Shown here piece by piece: positions 60,250 through 64,000 of a DNA stretch of 64,000 nucleotides. The first letter of the stretch is position 1, and each line of letters opens with the position of its first letter. The position numbers were made by a program, and so were the translations under genes. Origin of the DNA: JAQUOA01 sp037443785 (GTDB taxonomy: Bacteria > Bacteroidota > Ignavibacteria > UBA10030 > UBA8401); assembly GCA_037443785.1 (NCBI GenBank), contig JBBINR010000010.1, positions 35,864-99,863 of the forward strand, given 5' to 3'. Under the pieces are notes generated by a model. That model was given only the letters and a program-made list of their open reading frames with translations. It did no database searches and had not been told where the DNA came from.

Positions 60250-60720
60250 ATGAACATTATCTCATCGGCATTTCAAGAAGGTAAATCGATTCCCGCGAAG
60301 TATGCCTACCAAGGCGTAGAGGGAGGAAAAAATATTTCTCTCCCCTTCACCTGGACGGAAGTTCCTGGAAACACAAAATCACTCGCACTCTCTATTATCG
60401 ACCCACATCCCGTTGCAAAAAATTGGGTGCACTGGTTCATCGTAAACATTCCAAAGGATATAACGGCCCTGACTGAAGGCTCATCGGGAAAAACAATGCC
60501 GAAAGGATCGAAAGAATTATTCAATACCTACGGTTCACTTGGTTACGGCGGACCCGAACCGCCAAAAGGGTCGGGCGCACATCCATACGTAACGACATTG
60601 TATGCATTGAATGTTGAGAAACTCGATCTGCCGGAAAAGAGTTCGCTTTCTACATTTCAAAAAATATTAGAAGGAAAAGTGATTGCAACAGCGAAGACGA
60701 TCGGATATTTTGAGAGATAA
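60250..60720 (+). CDS. YbhB/YbcL family (Raf kinase inhibitor-like, PEBP) protein
   Basis: 156 residues from the ATG at 60250; GGAGG (60241-60245) lies 4 nt upstream and rules out an earlier in-frame start. PEBP-fold markers: NISLPFTWTEVPGNTKSLAL, IDPHPVAKNWVHWFIVNIP, GYGGPEPPKGSGAHPYVTTL. No signal peptide, so cytoplasmic. Bacterial members bind anionic ligands; role unknown. Confidence 0.9.
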   Translation: MNIISSAFQEGKSIPAKYAYQGVEGGKNISLPFTWTEVPGNTKSLALSIIDPHPVAKNWVHWFIVNIPKDITALTEGSSGKTMPKGSKELFNTYGSLGYGGPEPPKGSGAHPYVTTLYALNVEKLDLPEKSSLSTFQKILEGKVIATAKTIGYFER

Positions 60721-60779
60721 TTTATTTGCGTCGCCATCCTGGAGAGAGAGAGTTCGAACTTTCATAAAGACGGGTAAAA

Positions 60780-61655
60780 CTATAATTTTCCGCCTGCCGC
60801 TTTTAATGTATTTACCATGAGCATTGCAATGGTGAGCATCCCAACGCCGCCGGGAACGGGTGTAATTGCTGAAGCAATCTCTTTCACATTTTCAAAATCA
60901 ACATCGCCAACAAGACGCGTTCCGGTTTTAGTTGATTTGTCTTCAATGCGATTAATGCCGACATCGATAACAACAGCACCCGGCTTCACCATCCCTTTTG
61001 TAATAGCATTTGGTTTGCCGATAGCGGCAATTAAAATATCCGCTTGTTTGGTATAGGAGGAAATATCTTTTGCTGCAGTGTGTGCGATAGTAACAATGGC
61101 GTTTGCCCATTCTTTTTTCTGCACCAGCATATTCGCAATTGGCTTGCCGACAATGTTGCTTCGTCCGACAACGACAACATGTTTGCCTGAAGGATTGATG
61201 GTGTATCGCTTCATCAGTTCAACAATGCCGTACGGCGTGCACGGATAAAACGTATCGATGCCAATCATCATCTTGCCGACATTGGCAGGATGAAATCCGT
61301 CAACATCTTTTGCCGGTGAAATTGCTTCGATCACTTTTTGTTCATTGATATGTTTTGGCAGCGGCAGCTGGACAAGGATTCCATGAATCTTTTTATCGTG
61401 ATTAAATTGATCGACCATAGCGAGCAAATCGGATTCAGAGATTGATTCCGGAACTTTTTCCGTTACGGAGTAAAACCCTAATTCTTCGCACGCCTTCCCT
61501 TTGCTTTTGACATACGATTGCGATGCAGGATTTTCACCAACAAGAATAACAACAAGGCCAGGCGTAATCCCTTTTTCAGCTTTAAGTTTTTCAGCTGCAC
61601 GTTTTACTTCATTTTTAATTTCTTGTGATACTTTTTTACCGTCGAGGATTGTCAT
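60780..61655 (-). CDS. folD: Methylenetetrahydrofolate dehydrogenase/cyclohydrolase
   Basis: 291 residues. Bifunctional enzyme of one-carbon metabolism, oxidising 5,10-methylene-THF to methenyl-THF and hydrolysing it to 10-formyl-THF. The catalytic Lys lies in SYVKSKGKACEELG. PLPKHINEQ, DVDGFHPANVGKM, the Rossmann segment VVVGRSNIVGKPIANML and the end PVPGGVGMLTIAMLM are all typical. It connects to serine synthesis (serA upstream in the window) through glycine and serine one-carbon units. Confidence 0.97.
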   Translation of the reverse strand: MTILDGKKVSQEIKNEVKRAAEKLKAEKGITPGLVVILVGENPASQSYVKSKGKACEELGFYSVTEKVPESISESDLLAMVDQFNHDKKIHGILVQLPLPKHINEQKVIEAISPAKDVDGFHPANVGKMMIGIDTFYPCTPYGIVELMKRYTINPSGKHVVVVGRSNIVGKPIANMLVQKKEWANAIVTIAHTAAKDISSYTKQADILIAAIGKPNAITKGMVKPGAVVIDVGINRIEDKSTKTGTRLVGDVDFENVKEIASAITPVPGGVGMLTIAMLMVNTLKAAGGKL

Positions 61656-61681
61656 GATAATCTTTGCGTCTTATCGTAAAA

Positions 61682-62476
61682 TTAAAATTTAGGGAAAATC
61701 AATTGTTCAAAGCGCACACATTTGCCGGTTTCAACTTCCACTTCGGCAATCACACCGCAAAACCGGACTTCGTTTGTTGCCGTTTCATATTTGTGCGGAG
61801 TTTGCGTTAAGAAGCGCTTGATCGCAATATCCTTTTTCATTCCAAGGACAGAATCATACGGCCCCGTCATTCCGACATCGGTAATATACGCCGTCCCGCG
61901 CGGAAGAATTCTGGCGTCGGCGGTCGGTGTGTGCGTGTGTGTTCCAACAACAATACTTGCACGTCCATCAAGGTACCAGCCCATCGCCATTTTTTCCGCG
62001 GTCGCTTCCGCATGAAAGTCGATAAACGAAATTTTCGTCTGTTCATTTATTTTTGAAAGCGCCCAATCAACGGCACGAAACGGGTCATCGATCGGCTGCA
62101 TGTAGGTGCGCCCCTGCGCATTGATCACTCCCACTTTCACGCCGCTTTTGAGTTCATGCACGACGAAGCCATAGCCCGCAACATCGCGCGGAAAATTCAA
62201 CGGTCGAATCAAATTTTTGTGCGAGCTGTACACTTTTTTCATGTCCCAGCGATCAAACGTGTGATTGCCGCCGGTGATGACATGAACCCCAAGATCAAAT
62301 AACTGCTTTACCTGGTTTTCTTCAATCCCTTTCCCATCAGCGGCATTCTCACCATTCGCAATCACAAAATCGACTTTATTTTTCTCTACAAACCCTTTAA
62401 GAAAATTGGTTACGAGTTCCATCCCCGGAACACCAATAATATCGCCGATAAAAAGAATATTAATCGTTGTATTCAC
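61682..62476 (-). CDS. YmdB/TIGR00282-family metallophosphoesterase (cyclic nucleotide phosphodiesterase type)
   Basis: 264 residues from GTG at 62474-62476, which gives the family length and start (NILFIGDIIGVPG); a TTG 22 codons upstream adds an odd hydrophobic stretch. Metal ligands are visible: D in FIGDIIG, E and N in ANGENAADG, N and H in GGNHTFD, H in DFHAEAT, and THTHTP. YmdB of Bacillus hydrolyses 2',3'-cAMP and affects biofilm and sporulation decisions. Likely co-transcribed with folD, which begins 26 nt downstream. Confidence 0.92.
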   Translation of the reverse strand: MNTTINILFIGDIIGVPGMELVTNFLKGFVEKNKVDFVIANGENAADGKGIEENQVKQLFDLGVHVITGGNHTFDRWDMKKVYSSHKNLIRPLNFPRDVAGYGFVVHELKSGVKVGVINAQGRTYMQPIDDPFRAVDWALSKINEQTKISFIDFHAEATAEKMAMGWYLDGRASIVVGTHTHTPTADARILPRGTAYITDVGMTGPYDSVLGMKKDIAIKRFLTQTPHKYETATNEVRFCGVIAEVEVETGKCVRFEQLIFPKF

Positions 62477-62556
62477 GTAAAGCTTTCTAATTTTGAAAAG
62501 AATGATAAGAATATACGAAACTATGGAAGGCGATTCAATCAAATGACGAAATTTAA

Positions 62557-62587
62557 AACAAAAACAGCCTCGACGTCACCGAGGCTG
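62557..62587 (-). terminator. Rho-independent terminator of the second ECF operon
   Basis: Minus-strand CAGCCTCG (62580-62587) pairs with CGAGGCTG (62565-62572), 8 bp, 7-base loop, followed by a T-rich tract (TTTTTGTTTT). Lies 24 bases after the anti-sigma stop. Confidence 0.85.
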
Positions 62588-62610
62588 CCTGGAAACCATT
62601 ACTGCTGATC

Positions 62611-63159
62611 CTATCGAAAATATTTTTTTCCAATAAGTTCATCGAATAAACCGAAAGCAAGAAATACTGCAATGCCAATAACAAAAAAACTTCCCGATCC
62701 GTTTTTGGTCAATGATTTAAGCGGTTGTATATATTCTTTTGTCCGGATAGAAATAAAATTCATCCCTTCAGTATAAATATTTTCATATGAAGTGAAGGAC
62801 TGGTTGATTATTGAAGAAGAGGAAGTATTGGTCGAGATTGGAATCATCGTGTATGTTATGACAATCAATGCCAGCACCATTGCCATCGCAAAGACATTTG
62901 CAGAATTTTTCAGCACAGCAAACAACGCCGATTCTTGTTTCGAAGGAAGAATTGCCTTCATCGTTTGCGCTGTAAAACGAGCTGAAGGATGTTCAATCAT
63001 CGCGTCGGACATCAGCACTGATTGCAATTGTTTTATTACGCTAATTTCTTTTTTCACCGACGGGTCTTGAGAAATAAACGCTTCGATTTCTTTTTGGCGC
63101 TCTTCATTTAGTACGCCATCGAGAAAATCGTATAATTCTTGTCTGGTGGGATTTTTCAT
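62611..63159 (-). CDS. Predicted anti-sigma factor, two membrane helices
   Basis: 182 residues from ATG 63157-63159, with AGGAG 7 nt upstream; a longer frame would overlap the sigma gene. An N-terminal anti-sigma-like helical domain (TRQELYDFLDGVLNEERQKE, SVKKEISVIKQLQSVLMSD) lacks zinc residues. Membrane helices lie at about 92-114 (VFAMAMVLALIVITYTMIPI) and 154-175 (FFVIGIAVFLAFGLFDELIG), with about 40 periplasmic residues between them. Follows its sigma gene by 10 nt. Confidence 0.8.
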   Translation of the reverse strand: MKNPTRQELYDFLDGVLNEERQKEIEAFISQDPSVKKEISVIKQLQSVLMSDAMIEHPSARFTAQTMKAILPSKQESALFAVLKNSANVFAMAMVLALIVITYTMIPISTNTSSSSIINQSFTSYENIYTEGMNFISIRTKEYIQPLKSLTKNGSGSFFVIGIAVFLAFGLFDELIGKKYFR

Positions 63160-63169
63160 ACCATTACTC

Positions 63170-63751
63170 CTAAGCAGCTTCATTGTTCACGTCAATTTTT
63201 TTCATTACTGCATTTCGCAATTGCGTTCGGGCTCGAAATAATCTGTTCTTCACTGTGCCAAGCGGAAGTCCGGTAATTTCGACAATCTCGTCATATCCAA
63301 AATTATTAAGATAAAACAGCGTTAACATTATGGCATAATCTTTTTCCATTCCATCAATTTCCCTTTTTATCAGCGAATGAAATTCTTCACTCTCCAACTG
63401 AATATCAGGCGTGTCGTCTCTTGACGAAATTTCATGAACCATTATCTCTTCATCTTGATCATCAAGAGAATCAAAGTGTTCAGATCCTCGCTTGCTCAAC
63501 ATTGTGGAACATACGTTGTAAACGATTCGATAAAACCATGTCGCAAAACTCGACTTTCCTTGAAAACTCGGCAGTGCTCTGAATGCGCGCACAAACGCAT
63601 CCTGCAATGCTTCTTCTGCGTCGTGATGATTTTTTAACATTCGCACCGCCACCGTCATTCCTCTATCTTTATGACGTTCCACCAGTTCAGCAAAAGCACG
63701 TTGTTCGCCGCTGATCACTTTCCGGATGATATTGTCGTCAGAATTTGTCAT
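63170..63751 (-). CDS. ECF-type RNA polymerase sigma factor (second)
   Basis: 193 residues, RpoE/SigW-like. Region 2: DRGMTVAVRMLKNHHDAEEA, LQDAFVRAFRALPSF, GKSSFATWFYRIVYNVC. Region 4: MLTLFYLNNFGYDEIVEITG, LPLGTVKNRLFRARTQLR. An acidic linker (SLDDQDEEIMVHEISSRDDT) joins them. Its own upstream region has GAAACC-N17-GTCTAA, so it probably activates itself. The divergent gene at 63906 has a like promoter. Confidence 0.95.
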   Translation of the reverse strand: MTNSDDNIIRKVISGEQRAFAELVERHKDRGMTVAVRMLKNHHDAEEALQDAFVRAFRALPSFQGKSSFATWFYRIVYNVCSTMLSKRGSEHFDSLDDQDEEIMVHEISSRDDTPDIQLESEEFHSLIKREIDGMEKDYAIMLTLFYLNNFGYDEIVEITGLPLGTVKNRLFRARTQLRNAVMKKIDVNNEAA

Positions 63752-63775
63752 TCAGATTTTGCAAAATCTATATTT

Positions 63776-63804
63776 TTAGACCTGTAATCTTCCGGTTAGG
63801 TTTC
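63776..63804 (-). promoter_or_regulatory. ECF-type promoter GAAACC-N17-GTCTAA for the sigma operon
   Basis: Minus strand: GAAACC at 63799-63804, 17-base spacer, GTCTAA at 63776-63781, about 25 bases before the sigma ATG. The -35 is one arm of an 11-bp inverted repeat (GGTTTCAAAAA at 63799-63809 and TTTTTGAAACC at 63822-63832); the other arm serves the divergent promoter. Confidence 0.6.
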
Positions 63805-63826
63805 AAAAATAACTATTACTTTTTTT

Positions 63827-63855
63827 GAAACCTTGATGAAAAAATCCAAGTCAAA
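63827..63855 (+). promoter_or_regulatory. ECF-type promoter GAAACC-N17-GTCAAA for the divergent membrane protein
   Basis: Plus strand: GAAACC at 63827-63832, 17-base spacer, GTCAAA at 63850-63855. Same -35 and spacing as the divergent sigma promoter. Start expected near 63862, giving a leader of about 44 nt with an AGGGAGG SD. Confidence 0.55.
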
Positions 63856-63905
63856 CTTAGTAAAGCAAAGAATAAACAGCAAACGACATTTTTTAGGGAG
63901 GACCT

Positions 63906-64000
63906 ATGGTTGAAGTTTTTGTTCCAATCTTTTTATTCGGCGGAATTGCCGTTGTGTTATGGAAATATTTCGATACCCGGCATCACGAGCGGATGTCAAT
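63906..64000 (+). CDS. Small membrane protein, 5' part only
   Basis: 31 codons are visible from ATG 63906-63908 to the window edge. AGGGAGG (63895-63901) precedes it. Residues 2-19 form a membrane helix (VEVFVPIFLFGGIAVVLW), then a basic stretch (KYFDTRHHERMS), so the rest probably lies in the cytoplasm. Function unknown. Its ECF-type promoter makes it a probable target of the neighbouring sigma factor. Confidence 0.7.
   Translation, partial: MVEVFVPIFLFGGIAVVLWKYFDTRHHERMS

Overview
The window reads as a chromosomal segment of a deep-branching Bacteroidota/Chlorobi-group bacterium (Ignavibacteria-like is my best guess). The evidence is a type IX secretion (T9SS) sorting domain, a PorV-type barrel, a TonB-dependent receptor with a carboxypeptidase-regulatory-like domain, DUF5916 and DUF2723 proteins, and the secY-map-infA order without adk. 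Unlike classical Bacteroidetes, Shine-Dalgarno (SD) sequences are common and several promoters are near-consensus sigma70 (TTGACA-N17-TATATT). Base composition is moderately AT-rich. I saw no CRISPR array, insertion sequence or phage. No stretch longer than 300 bases lacks a gene.

Region 1 (1-7.1 kb, minus strand) is a surface operon: TonB-dependent receptor, large T9SS-secreted protein, then the start of a PorV/PorQ-like barrel, all behind one consensus promoter. Region 2 (7.2-10.9 kb) holds a secreted six-repeat propeller-like protein, divergent from a regulatory operon: CI-type HTH protein, LytS-type histidine kinase, LytTR response regulator. Region 3 (11-14.6 kb, minus) holds serA, a class V aminotransferase likely standing in for SerC, and the ribosome-assembly GTPase engB.

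Region 4 (14.7-46.3 kb, minus) is one co-directional block of about 31 kb. In transcription order it has tRNA-Thr, Tyr, Thr, Gly, rpmG, tRNA-Trp, secE, nusG, rplKAJL, rpoBC, rpsL, rpsG, fusA, tuf, and the complete S10, spc and alpha clusters to rplQ. It carries recognisable L1 and L10 leader structures, a strong rplL-rpoB hairpin, a structured leader before rpsJ, an internal promoter before rpsL, a tRNA-Gln embedded between rplR and rpsE, and many TTG/GTG starts. RpoB has Asn where E. coli has His526.

Region 5 (46.4-53.7 kb, minus) holds a DUF2723 membrane protein, a DUF5916 outer-membrane protein, and an ECF sigma operon whose anti-sigma factor carries HEAT-like repeats and which ends in a DUF4097 beta-solenoid protein. 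Region 6 (53.8-60.7 kb, mostly plus) holds small secreted proteins, acyl-CoA metabolism (enoyl-CoA hydratase, 3-hydroxyacyl-CoA dehydrogenase with a translationally coupled pseudoenzyme partner), a methyltransferase, a pyrophosphate-type phosphofructokinase and a YbhB protein. Region 7 (60.8-64 kb) holds folD, a YmdB-type phosphoesterase and a second ECF sigma/anti-sigma operon, divergent from a small membrane protein.

Both ECF operons are preceded by the same promoter pattern (AACC-N17-GTCTAA), and the divergent membrane gene has a matching one. This suggests sigma autoregulation and possible cross-talk.
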